Shown here: positions 44,591-52,239 of the stretch, piece by piece | How positions within the stretch are numbered: position 1 is the first letter of the stretch | Layout: each line of letters begins with the position of its first letter | Assembly (NCBI RefSeq): GCF_030549525.1 | Contig: NZ_CP130831.1 | Location: 1,885,501-1,949,500, forward strand | Direction: 5' to 3' | Length of the DNA stretch: 64,000 nt | Origin: Stenotrophomonas sp. 704A1 | GTDB taxonomy: Bacteria > Pseudomonadota > Gammaproteobacteria > Xanthomonadales > Xanthomonadaceae | Position numbers and translations under genes: made by a program | The notes under the pieces: model-generated | Databases searched by the model: none | What the model was told of the DNA's origin: nothing | The model's input: only the letters and a program-made list of their open reading frames with translations

Positions 44591-46347
44591 CAGGCGGCCA
44601 GCGGGTAGCTGTTGACCGCGTCCTGCAGGCCGTCGATCATGGCCCGGCACATGTCCGGGAACTGCGCCTGGTCGTACAGCTTGGCCGCGCCGGTGGCGTT
44701 GATCGGCTTGAACCCCAGCAGGGCCAGCCCATCGGCAGTGATCGAGAGCGGCGCGATGCGCGCGTTGATGTCGCCCAGCTTGATCTTGACCACCTCGCGC
44801 GGTGCGGCGGCCGGTGCCGGGGCGCTGGCCACTGCCGTCGGAGCGGCGCGCACCGGCGCCGCTGCCGGGGCGGCTGCCACCGGCCCGGTCTGCTGCTCGG
44901 TCGCTGCCGGCTGTTCCGCTTGAGCTGCCTGGGCGGCCTGCTCAGCTGCAGCAGCAGCTGCATCGTCAGCTGCCTTCTTCTGGGCGCGGGCCTCCTCCTC
45001 CTTACGGATCCTCTCGCGCTCGGCGTCCAAGCGCTCCTGCTCGGCCTGCTGGTGCTGGGAGATGCGCGCGGCCATCAGGTTGCGCAGATCCTCTGCCGCC
45101 TTCGTGGAGCACAGCTGCACCCGGTCCGGGAACAGGGCGGCATGCGTGCCCACCTCCATCTCCATGACGCGGATGTTGGCGCGGATGCGCTCGGCCGACT
45201 GGCTGGCGTCGACCTTGGCGTTCGCAGCAACCGCGTCCACCGCCTCCTGCATGCTGGCGAACGAGCGCTTGCCCTTCATGGCATCGCTGATATCTGCGAT
45301 CAACGTCGCAGGCATGGGGATAGCGTGCTCGCCCAGGCTCTCGTTGATGGCCAGCACGTGCTGCTGCACTGCGCGGCGGGCGGCATTGCCGATCTCGGTG
45401 CGGCGCTCGTCCTTGCGGGTCTTGACGCGCTTCTCCAGCGCCAGGCGCTTGGAGCGGGCTTCATCGGCGATGGCGTCGATGGTCTTGAACAGCAGGTCGA
45501 TGCTCTGGGTCTGGCTCAGGGCATGCTGCTTGGCGGCCTTCAGCTGCTCCTCGATATCGCCGCACCACTTCACCGTCTTCTCGGCATCCGCGAAGTCCTG
45601 GTCGCTGACCAGCTCGGTGCTGATGCCTTGGAACACGGCGATGGCCTGTTCCTTCCACTCGGCCAGATTCGACGCGGTGACCATGCCGGTCACTTCGATG
45701 CGCAGGGCCGGCATCTGGTCCGGCGCGCGGCCAGCGGCCACCGGCTCAGCCGCCGGCGCCGGGTCATAGGCCATCACGTCAGCATCGAACTGGGCCCAGC
45801 CGGCCACGATCTTGGCGCGCAGCTCGGGGTTCGGGATGTACCAGCAGTGACGCTCCTCAACCAGCTCGTCGCCGTTCCACTTCGATGCCATGAACAGCAC
45901 GCGCTCGGCGCCGCTGACCATGGCGTGGTGTTCCATCTGCACCTGGTAGTGCAGCGGCAGGCAGGCGTCGCCGCCGTCCAGCGGCATGGCCAGACGCAGG
46001 TCGTCGTTGAGCGACTTGTGCTCAAAGGCCTTGTCCTCCAGCAGGGTCAGGCCGTCGAAGCTGGCCGAGAACTTGCCGTCTACGCCCACGCAGGGATACA
46101 GCTCCTCGCCGATGAGGCGCTCGGCCAGCGGCCGGGCCAGGTCTTCGAAGCGGTGACCGTCGGCGAAGCGCTGCAACGTGGCCGCGTCGTGCTCGATGGC
46201 TGCGCCGGTGGCGAACTCGCGCAGCAGCTGGCTGCGGGTCTTGTACGGGCTGCAGCCCATCATCGCCGGCGCATCACTGGCGTTGAAGTGGCTGGCGCGG
46301 TGGGCATGCCATTCCGGGGTGCCCTGGATCAGGTTCACGGTGCGCAT
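44590..46347 (-). CDS. YqaJ-type exonuclease with C-terminal extension
   Basis: 585 residues. The N-terminal 190 residues match the YqaJ/lambda-exonuclease fold (QGTPEWHAHRASHFNASDAPAMMGCSPY opening, DGLTLLEDKAFEHKS metal site, YQVQMEHHAMVSGA). It digests duplex ends 5' to 3', giving single strands for RecT. A long helical middle (about 215-440) resembles DUF1351-type phage domains; a coiled coil (QAEQERLDAERERIRKEEEARAQ) and an Ala-rich linker precede a last 60-residue domain. It is encoded immediately after recT. Confidence 0.9.
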   Translation of the reverse strand: MRTVNLIQGTPEWHAHRASHFNASDAPAMMGCSPYKTRSQLLREFATGAAIEHDAATLQRFADGHRFEDLARPLAERLIGEELYPCVGVDGKFSASFDGLTLLEDKAFEHKSLNDDLRLAMPLDGGDACLPLHYQVQMEHHAMVSGAERVLFMASKWNGDELVEERHCWYIPNPELRAKIVAGWAQFDADVMAYDPAPAAEPVAAGRAPDQMPALRIEVTGMVTASNLAEWKEQAIAVFQGISTELVSDQDFADAEKTVKWCGDIEEQLKAAKQHALSQTQSIDLLFKTIDAIADEARSKRLALEKRVKTRKDERRTEIGNAARRAVQQHVLAINESLGEHAIPMPATLIADISDAMKGKRSFASMQEAVDAVAANAKVDASQSAERIRANIRVMEMEVGTHAALFPDRVQLCSTKAAEDLRNLMAARISQHQQAEQERLDAERERIRKEEEARAQKKAADDAAAAAAEQAAQAAQAEQPAATEQQTGPVAAAPAAAPVRAAPTAVASAPAPAAAPREVVKIKLGDINARIAPLSITADGLALLGFKPINATGAAKLYDQAQFPDMCRAMIDGLQDAVNSYPLAA

Positions 46348-46349
46348 GC

Positions 46350-47204
46350 TCAGCCCTCCACCGCGGTCTGGGTCAGGCCGCCGGCAGCGGCATCGCTCTG
46401 CGGCTCGCCGGCATCCGCCTCGTCCTTCGGCAGGTTGCGGATCTCCTGCAGCTGGTCAGCGGTGAAGCGAGCCTTCGTCTGCAGCATGGCGATCAGGTCA
46501 TCGGCCGACTTCTTGCCGCTGGCGATGATGTCCCACCACTTCGGCAGGTTCGCCACGAAGTCGGCTTCGGAGTACAGCGGCAGCTGCTTGTCGGCCTGAC
46601 CCTCGATGGCGGCACGCGCCGGCTCGCCGCTGGCAGCGCCTGCCTGCGGCACATCCATGATTTCCTCGGCAATGGGCATGCCGCGCAGGACGTCCGGGAA
46701 GACGTCGCGCAGAGCGAAGGCGCGGGCGCGCATCTGGCGCATACGCTTCGGGTACTGCGTCCACGGGCCGCTCTTACCCAGCAGGCCGGCCACCTTGGCG
46801 TCGTCCATGCTGAAGGTACGAACCTCCTCGGACTCGCCGCGGCGCTTCACCCGGCACACGGCCGCGCTACCGTCGTCGCCCTCGGTGATGTACTCGCACA
46901 GCGGAGAGCTGCGCACCAAGGCGATGACGGCGTCGCCCCACAGCGCGGGCCGGCCGTTGATGATGGCCAGGTTCTGGAGTGCCTGCAGCGGCTTCAGGCC
47001 AAGCTCGGCGCCCCACTGGATGGCGATGAGGCAGTTGGCCGGCTTTCCCTTGAAGTCCTTCGGGACCAGGTCGCTGTCGGCGAGGTAGTCGCAGAACGTC
47101 AGGGCCTGCTCGAAAGTCTGCGGGCTGAGGTCGAACTGCTGGCGCGGCTGCGCCGCGATGGCGGTCTGCGGCTGGTGCTGGGTGGCGGAAACGCTCATGT
47201 TCAT
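46350..47204 (-). CDS. recT: RecT-family single-strand annealing protein
   Basis: 284 residues. The RecT core is clear: FEQALTFCDYLADSDLVPKDFKGKPANCLIAIQWGAELGLKPLQALQNLAIINGRPALWGDA, then YPKRMRQMRARAFALRDVFPDVL. It pairs homologous single strands in phage recombination and works with the adjacent YqaJ exonuclease, 2 bp downstream. An in-frame ATG at 47198 is an alternative start. The tRNA-like element lies just upstream. Confidence 0.93.
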   Translation of the reverse strand: MNMSVSATQHQPQTAIAAQPRQQFDLSPQTFEQALTFCDYLADSDLVPKDFKGKPANCLIAIQWGAELGLKPLQALQNLAIINGRPALWGDAVIALVRSSPLCEYITEGDDGSAAVCRVKRRGESEEVRTFSMDDAKVAGLLGKSGPWTQYPKRMRQMRARAFALRDVFPDVLRGMPIAEEIMDVPQAGAASGEPARAAIEGQADKQLPLYSEADFVANLPKWWDIIASGKKSADDLIAMLQTKARFTADQLQEIRNLPKDEADAGEPQSDAAAGGLTQTAVEG

Positions 47205-47239
47205 GGATCTCCGGCCGGCATCGCCGGCGTTCTGGGAAT

Positions 47240-47328
47240 TGGTACCGCTGTCGGGAGTCGAACCGAGGGACCGTCGTCCCCGAACCTCCGGGTTAAGTAC
47301 CCGGTGCTCTACCGAGAGCTGCAGCGGT
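47240..47328 (-). tRNA. Degenerate tRNA-like gene with encoded CCA
   Basis: Read leftward, an 89-nt segment folds as a tRNA: acceptor ACCGCTG/CAGCGGT (7 exact pairs) followed by A and an encoded CCA; D arm GCTC-TCGGTA-GAGC; anticodon arm CCGGG-TACTTAA-CCCGG; long variable arm GGGAC/GTCCC; T arm with the TTCGACT loop. By position the anticodon would be CTT (Lys), but base 33 is A instead of T and the T stem needs a one-base slip. A functional lysine tRNA is therefore uncertain; the fold itself is not likely to be chance. Confidence 0.55.
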
Positions 47329-47459
47329 GTGGTTGCCGGTCTTTCCCGGCTGTCAGCGGCGTTGCATCCGCACCACTCGTTGACCCATGAGCTTTCGCTG
47401 GGGCGGGTTACGTCTCCCGCGCGGCCCGCTGCTGCAGCAGCCCCGCCGCCTGGGTTCGG

Positions 47460-47753
47460 TCAGGCGGCCTGCTGCTGCTCGGCGACCTTGTGGTACGGGT
47501 ACTTCTGCGGGAACGGCTTGATGTACGCGCCGAAGTGCTTGCCGAGGGAGTCGGCGCCCTTGAACGCCTGGAACTCCTCGGCGCTGAAGTTGGCGTAGTG
47601 ATAGAGCGAGCCGGGGCCGCGCTTGTCGCCATAGCCCCTGGTAAACCGGATCGCGAGGGTGTTGGAGCCTGCGTCGTGGCCGATGCTGTGGATCTGGCTC
47701 GACTGCACGTCGAACAGCGCGATGTGATTCCGTTCCGGCATGGTGCGGGTCAT
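47460..47753 (-). CDS. KTSC-domain protein
   Basis: 97 residues. KTSC-like domain: VQSSQIHSIGHDAGSNTLAIRF, then GSLYHYANFSAEEFQAFKGADSLGKHFGAYIKP. This small domain is often found next to RNA-modifying or tRNA-related genes and in phages; its exact role is not settled. A second ATG in frame (MPERN) lies four codons in. It sits just upstream of the tRNA-like element. Confidence 0.85.
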   Translation of the reverse strand: MTRTMPERNHIALFDVQSSQIHSIGHDAGSNTLAIRFTRGYGDKRGPGSLYHYANFSAEEFQAFKGADSLGKHFGAYIKPFPQKYPYHKVAEQQQAA

Positions 47754-47839
47754 AGGTGTTCTCCTGGGCGGGTAGAGAGGTGGCCGTGCTTTCCGGGCTG
47801 TCAGCCCTGCGCCACAGGGGGAGGCGCAGGGCAGGCGGA

Positions 47840-48361
47840 TCAGGCAGCGAGGTCTTCCTGCTGCGTGGCGTCGTTGGCCTGGCCGGGCTGCAGGGTCAGG
47901 ACCACGTTTTCGCGGATCAGCGCTTCGGTCAGCTCGGCTACTTCGTCGGGGGTGACGCTGGCCGACGCCTTGAAGGTCAGCTCGACGCTACCGCCCTCCT
48001 TCGGGGCGATGACGAACTTCTTGAGCTTCACGTCCACCAGGAAGATCGGCTGCGTGTTGTCGAGCTCACCGTCGATCTGCAGCTCGAAGCCCTTGAATTC
48101 GTGGCCCACCTTGATGGGCTCCAGGCTCGGGATCTTGATCTCGGTCAAGTGGTCGCCGATGGTCGGCAGCGACTGCTGCTCGCCCTTGCCCGGCTTGCGG
48201 AACAGGGCCTTGCGCAGTTCCTTGTCGAAGTGGTCCAGCACCAGGTTGCTGGTGCTGGTGGTGATGGACAGATCGACCGCCAGGTGCCGCTCATCGCCGT
48301 GCTTCTCGATGCGCAGGTTCACGTTGGAGACGGCCGCCGGGTTGTTCTTCAGGTGGAACAT
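47840..48361 (-). CDS. Phage protein of unknown function, beta-rich
   Basis: 173 residues, no signal peptide. Alternating beta pattern (NVNLRIEKHGDERHLAVDLSITT, GFELQIDGELDNTQPIFLVDVKLKKFVI) suggests a beta-sandwich. No family recognised. It lies in the early-left operon between the KTSC gene and small membrane proteins, so a DNA-metabolism or single-strand-binding type accessory role is conceivable but not shown. Confidence 0.75.
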   Translation of the reverse strand: MFHLKNNPAAVSNVNLRIEKHGDERHLAVDLSITTSTSNLVLDHFDKELRKALFRKPGKGEQQSLPTIGDHLTEIKIPSLEPIKVGHEFKGFELQIDGELDNTQPIFLVDVKLKKFVIAPKEGGSVELTFKASASVTPDEVAELTEALIRENVVLTLQPGQANDATQQEDLAA

Positions 48362-48400
48362 GTGGACCTCGTCGGTTGAGCCGGCCGGGCCGGCAGTGGG

Positions 48401-48658
48401 TTACTGCAGGTCTTCCGCCGGAACCGGCGTGGCGGAGGTCGGGGACTGGATGCTTCTGCGGCGCTGGGCCAGCGCCTTCTCGGCGCGGAGCCATTCCCGA
48501 GAGGTCTGGTAGGCAGCTGCGGTCAGTACCGCACCGGCCGTCAGCAGCAACAGGTAGCTGCCGTGCACCACGGCCAGCAGCACGCAGGCGGCGGCGAAGC
48601 CGCAGATCTGTCCCCACATCAGCACCGGCGCGAGGATGTAGGCGAGGCGGCGGCTCAC
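48401..48658 (-). CDS. Small two-span membrane protein
   Basis: 85 residues with two hydrophobic spans (YILAPVLMWGQICGFAAACVLLAVV and YLLLLTAGAVLTAAAYQTS) and a basic, Pro-rich tail. GTG start at 48658 overlaps the upstream stop (GTGA). Function unknown. Confidence 0.68.
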   Translation of the reverse strand: MSRRLAYILAPVLMWGQICGFAAACVLLAVVHGSYLLLLTAGAVLTAAAYQTSREWLRAEKALAQRRRSIQSPTSATPVPAEDLQ

Positions 48659-48810
48659 GACATCACCGCCTTCAACGTATCCTGGAAAATCAGCACGGAG
48701 GCGGCGCCGACGATGAGGCCTAACACCGCGCCGTAGGCCATGAACTCGACCGACATGCGGATGGTCTCCGCCTTCAGCAGATCCTCGAACCGGGAGGTGT
48801 CGTCGCTCAT
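48655..48810 (-). CDS. 51-residue single-span membrane protein
   Basis: Acidic N-terminus (MSDDTSRFEDLLKAE) and one membrane span (FMAYGAVLGLIVGAASVLIF). Coupled by 4-nt overlaps to both neighbours. Together with the next gene it makes a two-gene membrane pair within the operon; role unknown. Confidence 0.62.
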   Translation of the reverse strand: MSDDTSRFEDLLKAETIRMSVEFMAYGAVLGLIVGAASVLIFQDTLKAVMS

Positions 48811-49013
48811 GCGGCCTCCGGCGGCGGAGTGCTGAACTCGTCGCGGAATTGGCGGCGCAGCTGCAGTGCGTTGTTGACGACAGCCAGGCCACGGTTGCCG
48901 CGGCGCTGCTCGGCGTTGAGGCGGCGGAACAGCGGCGCCGGACTCAGGCCAGTGCAGTCGATCGCGTCGCGCACGGCCTGGAACTCGCGGATCTGGCGAA
49001 CGTTGGTGTTCAT
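48807..49013 (-). CDS. Small phage protein, unknown function
   Basis: 68 residues, basic and helical (MNTNVRQIREFQAVRDAIDCTG..., RRLNAEQRRGNRGLAVVNNALQ). Supported by ATGA overlaps on both sides. Not recognised. Confidence 0.62.
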   Translation of the reverse strand: MNTNVRQIREFQAVRDAIDCTGLSPAPLFRRLNAEQRRGNRGLAVVNNALQLRRQFRDEFSTPPPEAA

Positions 49014-49246
49014 GCGGTTGCTCCTTCGGGTGCGTGCTGGTGGCTGGCGATGAGGCAGGCAATCTCGGCCCGTGCGGCGCGCAACCGGTCGCGGCGGTAC
49101 TCCGCCCAATCGCAGACCCGGTCGGCGTGGATGTCGCGCTCGCCCTTCCGCGCGGCGGTACGGTCAGCACGGCTGCGGTGGCGGGAGAGGCTTCGGCTGA
49201 TCACCTCGATTTCGTCGTCGAGGATCTGGAGAACGGCGGCGCTCAT
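49010..49246 (-). CDS. Small helical phage protein, unknown function
   Basis: 78 residues, Arg-rich and predicted helical (LDDEIEVISRSLSRHRSRADRTAARKGE, then YRRDRLRAARAEIACLIAS). Overlaps both neighbours by 4 nt. Not recognised. Confidence 0.62.
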   Translation of the reverse strand: MSAAVLQILDDEIEVISRSLSRHRSRADRTAARKGERDIHADRVCDWAEYRRDRLRAARAEIACLIASHQHAPEGATA

Positions 49247-49584
49247 GCCGCGACCTGTGCCAGCAGATGGTCGATGGCGCCATTGGCGGACAGACCCTTG
49301 TCGTCGGCTACGTCCTCGACTTCCTCGTTGACGTAGGCGTCGCGGGCATCGCGGATCAGGGCCGCGAAGGCAGCGTCTTGGCAGGAATCGAGAAGGCGGG
49401 CAGCCTTGGCCCAGAAGGCAGGCGACTGGCAGCCGAACGTCTGCTCCAGCATGGTCGGGGCGGCGCGAAGGGCCTCCAGCGCCGTGCTGTCGACGGCAGC
49501 CTCAGCGGCGATGCGCGGGTCCTCACGGTTCTCCCAGGTTGCCTGGGCGCGGTGGGAAGCTGAATTGAGGGCGGTGTGGTCCAT
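49243..49584 (-). CDS. First gene of the leftward operon, unknown function
   Basis: 113 residues, acidic and helical (ALEALRAAPTMLEQTFGCQSPAFWAKAARLLDS...EEVEDVADDKGLSANGAIDHLLAQVAA). It lies about 40 bp after the predicted left promoter and so would be among the first phage proteins made on induction. No similarity recognised; it is a reasonable candidate for an early takeover or anti-host factor by position only. Confidence 0.68.
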   Translation of the reverse strand: MDHTALNSASHRAQATWENREDPRIAAEAAVDSTALEALRAAPTMLEQTFGCQSPAFWAKAARLLDSCQDAAFAALIRDARDAYVNEEVEDVADDKGLSANGAIDHLLAQVAA

Positions 49585-49627
49585 CTCGGGCTCCGGCGGT
49601 CCAGCACGGTGCTGGTCGACTGAGGCG

Positions 49628-49656
49628 AGATTAGGGGGCTAAACGGATCCTGTCAA
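49628..49656 (-). promoter_or_regulatory. Left early promoter pL
   Basis: Leftward perfect -35 TTGACA (49656-49651), 17-bp spacer, and -10 TAATCT (49633-49628). It is embedded among the three left operator copies, as in lambda, and points into the leftward operon. Confidence 0.7.
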
Positions 49657-49679
49657 GTGCGCTAAACCAACGGGCTAAA
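49630..49679. promoter_or_regulatory. Left operators (three TTTAG-type sites)
   Basis: Sites related to TTTAGYGNRCTNNA at 49630-49643, 49653-49666 and 49666-49679 (all readable on the bottom strand; the first is nearly symmetric, ATTAGGGGGCTAAA). The same motif occurs three times at the right control region, so these are the likely binding sites of the CI-like repressor and Cro. Confidence 0.72.
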
Positions 49680-49865
49680 CGGCTAGTTCGGTACCCCTAC
49701 CGCGGCGAGCCGGATGCATGGTAGTTGAGCTGCCCTTAGGCGGTTGTCGTATTGCCCGATGCCAGACTGACCACAACGCAATGCTGGCATCGCACCTCTT
49801 GATTCTCCGGGGGCAAGGCTGGCAGCACGGCCGGTTGCTGACTTCAACGGGTTGAACATCTGGCC

Positions 49866-49895
49866 AAAAAAAAAGACCCCACATGTGCGGGGTCT
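49866..49895 (-). terminator. Terminator of the repressor-lipoprotein transcript
   Basis: Stem AGACCCC / GGGGTCT (49874-49880 with 49889-49895); leftward it is followed by a run of nine T's (A's at 49866-49874). Strong intrinsic terminator after the lipoprotein gene. The 180 bp between it and the left operators shows nothing recognisable. Confidence 0.9.
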
Positions 49896-49939
49896 CTTCG
49901 AATGCTCAGGAGCAAATGCCAGCAAGAAACGCAGCTGGC

Positions 49940-50620
49940 TTAAAGAGCGGAGTTCTCTTTCTTCTTGAACTCTTCAGCACATTGCTCGAAGTTCTTGTAC
50001 TCGTAAGCCACCCTGATCTGTCCTATCCCGCTCACTCCGTTGTCCGCACTCGCCTCAATGAGGATCGTGGCGAGGTCATTGGGGAGCTCGAGCTTAGATG
50101 CAGACCATATGGAGTTAAGGTGCCGCTCTCCCTTGGAAAGCGCCATCATGAAATCTTCTGGATCATTCCAAATTGACCCACGCATGACTCTGTCCATGCC
50201 ATCAGTAGGCGTCCCATACTTGGTGGCGAGCGCATCCCTGAGTTCTTCAAATTTGCTTCTCAGTTCCATGCCATAGCGGTTTGTACTGACATCACTGTAG
50301 GCAGAGAGCTTGCAGAGCCCATGCGTGCTAGAGACGACGTACGCGTACTGACTGAAGCCTGGATGAGGATTTGGCGCAGATCGGTACATGTAGAAGTAGT
50401 CATCCCGGTGCTCAGGTGACGCACCAATTGCCTTCTGCAACGCATCTGCCGAAATACCCATCTCTGTGCCAAAAGGTCCCGAGTACGTTTTCTTGGGCTC
50501 CTTCGTGGCGACCTCCGTCTTACCTTCCGGTTTTGAAGGTATTTCAGATGTGCCTGTCGGCTCTCCCTTGCTGCACGCAGCCAAGAAGAAGATAAGCGTC
50601 AAACATCCAACTCGTTTCAT
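49940..50620 (-). CDS. Prophage-encoded lipoprotein (lysogenic conversion candidate)
   Basis: 226 residues with signal peptide and lipobox LAAC (Cys about residue 16), then a Lys/Glu/Pro-rich linker (about 20-45) and a compact domain (YSGPFGTEMGISADALQKAIGA, then RSKFEELRDALATKYGTP). It is 20 bp downstream of the repressor and shares its terminator, so it should be made in the lysogen. GC is clearly lower than in the rest of the phage. Similar small lipoproteins in other prophages block superinfection, which is only an inference here. ATG 50629 is an alternative start. Confidence 0.8.
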   Translation of the reverse strand: MKRVGCLTLIFFLAACSKGEPTGTSEIPSKPEGKTEVATKEPKKTYSGPFGTEMGISADALQKAIGASPEHRDDYFYMYRSAPNPHPGFSQYAYVVSSTHGLCKLSAYSDVSTNRYGMELRSKFEELRDALATKYGTPTDGMDRVMRGSIWNDPEDFMMALSKGERHLNSIWSASKLELPNDLATILIEASADNGVSGIGQIRVAYEYKNFEQCAEEFKKKENSAL

Positions 50621-50640
50621 GACTTCCATTTCCCCCCTGG

Positions 50641-51351
50641 TTAAAATTCTTCGCCGCGCCGCATGATGGCACCGCCGACAACGCGTCCAGCGACGTGAAG
50701 CGTGTCGATCTCGTCCGTGGGTAACACCGCGCTTTGGTACTTTGTGTTGGTGCTTACGATGTGCAATCCATTAGGCAGCATTTGCAATCGTTTCACCATG
50801 GTGTAGCCGTTGAGATTTATCAGGTAAACGCCGTCGCCGTCGAAGTAATTGCGGGCGGTGTCGACCATCATCACATCACCCGTTCGGATATCCGGGTACA
50901 TGGAATCCCCATGCACTGTGATGAGTTGAATGCGACCTTCCTCTGGAAGAAATCCGATCTGGCTTCGCACCTGCCACTCAGCGATATCAACCTCGCGAAG
51001 TACTGCAGGGAAGTCTTGATTCACTACGCCACCTCCGCCGGATGCCTGACCTTCCATCATGTGGAAGCGAACATACCCGGGGGGAATCTCAGGCGGGGAG
51101 ACTGCCGGTCGCGTTGCCGCCTCTCCACGCATAGGCAGCTCACCATACAGGAGCCAGCGCGGCCGAACAGCTAGCGTGGAGCAGATGCTCTCAACAACGT
51201 GGGCCTTGATGTTCTCGGGCTGCACCTTCCCCTCGGTTTGCCACTGACTCACCTGGCCCTTGGTGGTGCCGGCGAGGGTGGCAATCTCTTGGAGTGAGCG
51301 GCCGGACTCACGTACAGCTAGAGCCATGCGGGCGGCGAATGTGTCTCTCAT
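50641..51351 (-). CDS. CI-like repressor with S24 peptidase domain
   Basis: 236 residues. N-terminal XRE HTH (residues about 5-60: QEIATLAGTTKGQVSQWQTEGK), linker, and C-terminal LexA/CI peptidase fold with Ser150 (HGDSMYPDI) and Lys187 (YTMVKRLQM), so RecA-stimulated self-cleavage is possible. The usual Ala-Gly or Cys-Gly cleavage dipeptide is not seen in the linker (75-110). The start codon overlaps the first right operator, which implies autoregulation. Divergent from the Cro-like gene. Confidence 0.93.
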   Translation of the reverse strand: MRDTFAARMALAVRESGRSLQEIATLAGTTKGQVSQWQTEGKVQPENIKAHVVESICSTLAVRPRWLLYGELPMRGEAATRPAVSPPEIPPGYVRFHMMEGQASGGGGVVNQDFPAVLREVDIAEWQVRSQIGFLPEEGRIQLITVHGDSMYPDIRTGDVMMVDTARNYFDGDGVYLINLNGYTMVKRLQMLPNGLHIVSTNTKYQSAVLPTDEIDTLHVAGRVVGGAIMRRGEEF

Positions 51352-51412
51352 TTAGTGAGCTTAACGGCTAGTGCGTTTAGTGTGCTTGTACGAAGACGTT
51401 TAGCGAACTACA
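51351..51412. promoter_or_regulatory. Right operators (three TTTAG-type sites)
   Basis: TTTAGTGAGCTTAA (51351-51364), TTTAGTGTGCTTGT (51376-51389) and TTTAGCGAACTACA (51399-51412), spaced 25 and 23 bp, fill the whole region between the repressor and Cro-like genes. The first one touches the repressor start codon. Confidence 0.8.
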
Positions 51413-51414
51413 CT
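51386..51414 (+). promoter_or_regulatory. Candidate right promoter pR
   Basis: TTGTAC (51386-51391), 17-bp spacer, TACACT (51409-51414), overlapping operators two and three. The start point would fall at or next to the ATG at 51421, so the Cro-like message may be leaderless. Weak hexamers; called mainly from position. Confidence 0.4.
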
Positions 51415-51420
51415 GCGTCC

Positions 51421-51642
51421 ATGGACATGACTAAACGCGCAGTACGGGAAGCCCTCGGCGGCAAAGACGCTGACGTGGCTCGCTTCTTCGGAGTGACGGC
51501 CGGTGCGGTTTCGCAATGGCCTGATGACGACTTGCTGCCAGAAGGCCGGCAATGGCAGGCGAGGGCGCTCCGTCCCGACCTGTTCGGTGACTTCCGGCAA
51601 CCGCCGGCGAACGATCCCGAGCAGCACGACCAGGCTGCCTGA
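51421..51642 (+). CDS. Cro-like regulator
   Basis: 73 residues, small HTH protein (KRAVREALGGKDADVARFFGVTAGAVSQWPDDDLLPEGRQWQARAL), similar to the Cro/YdaS type of phage regulators. It is the first rightward gene, divergent from the repressor, and should favour lytic growth by binding the shared operators. The start ATG 51421 has no Shine-Dalgarno; ATG 51427 is in frame. A hairpin of tR1 type follows. Confidence 0.85.
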   Translation: MDMTKRAVREALGGKDADVARFFGVTAGAVSQWPDDDLLPEGRQWQARALRPDLFGDFRQPPANDPEQHDQAA

Positions 51643-51653
51643 CCGTGATCTAT

Positions 51654-51719
51654 GCCCCTCTCCGGCTTTCCCGTGCGTGTGGTGACCGCGGGCCTGGCGC
51701 AGGAGAGGGGCGCCTTTCT
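51654..51719 (+). terminator. tR1-like terminator after the Cro-like gene
   Basis: Perfect 10-bp stem GCCCCTCTCC (51654-51663) / GGAGAGGGGC (51702-51711) with a 38-nt loop, followed by a T-rich tail (gcctttctt). Its place between cro and cII matches lambda tR1. Confidence 0.65.
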
Positions 51720-51795
51720 TCCCTGAGTTGATTTCGTCCATGGCGCTGATGGTGCGCCGCAGTCGCCGCCCCGTCTCCAATCGAGAATACCGCCC

Positions 51796-52239
51796 ATGAA
51801 TGTCACCGATGCCGCCTACGACACCGTCCACCAGTACCCGGGCGGCAGCGAGGCCCTGGCGCCCAGGATGGGCATGTCCGCCGCGACCTTGCGCGGCAAG
51901 GTCAACCCGAATACCGACCGCAACCTGCTGAGCCTGCAGGAGGCGGATGCGCTTATGGCGCGCACCGGTGATTACCGGATCCTCCATGCGCTTGCTGCGA
52001 CGCACGGGTTCGTGCTGCAGGCGAGTAACGCCCCGAAGGGCGGCACGATCATCACTGCCATGCTTGCCGCTCAGGCAGCCAAGGGTGATCTGGCCGAACT
52101 GGTGGCGGACGCGATGGCGGACGACCGAATCAGCGGCAACGAGTCCGATCGAATCACGCGCGGCGTCATGCAGGTGATCGTCAAGCTGCTGGAAGTGAGC
52201 CAGCACGCTGAGGCAGCGGCGGAGCGGGGTGGGGTATGA
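51796..52239 (+). CDS. CII-family phage regulatory protein
   Basis: 147 residues. Matches the phage regulatory CII family (DAAYDTVHQYPGGSEALAPRMGMSAATLRGKVNPNTDRNLLSLQEADALMARTGD) with an N-terminal helical DNA-binding part and a helical C-terminus. It probably activates lysogeny promoters. Its stop overlaps the next start (ATGA). Confidence 0.88.
   Translation: MNVTDAAYDTVHQYPGGSEALAPRMGMSAATLRGKVNPNTDRNLLSLQEADALMARTGDYRILHALAATHGFVLQASNAPKGGTIITAMLAAQAAKGDLAELVADAMADDRISGNESDRITRGVMQVIVKLLEVSQHAEAAAERGGV

Noticed and set aside
47240..47328. Calling the tRNA-like element a normal tRNA-Lys
   Set aside because: A at position 33 and the imperfect T stem argue against a standard functional tRNA, so it is listed as degenerate with moderate confidence.
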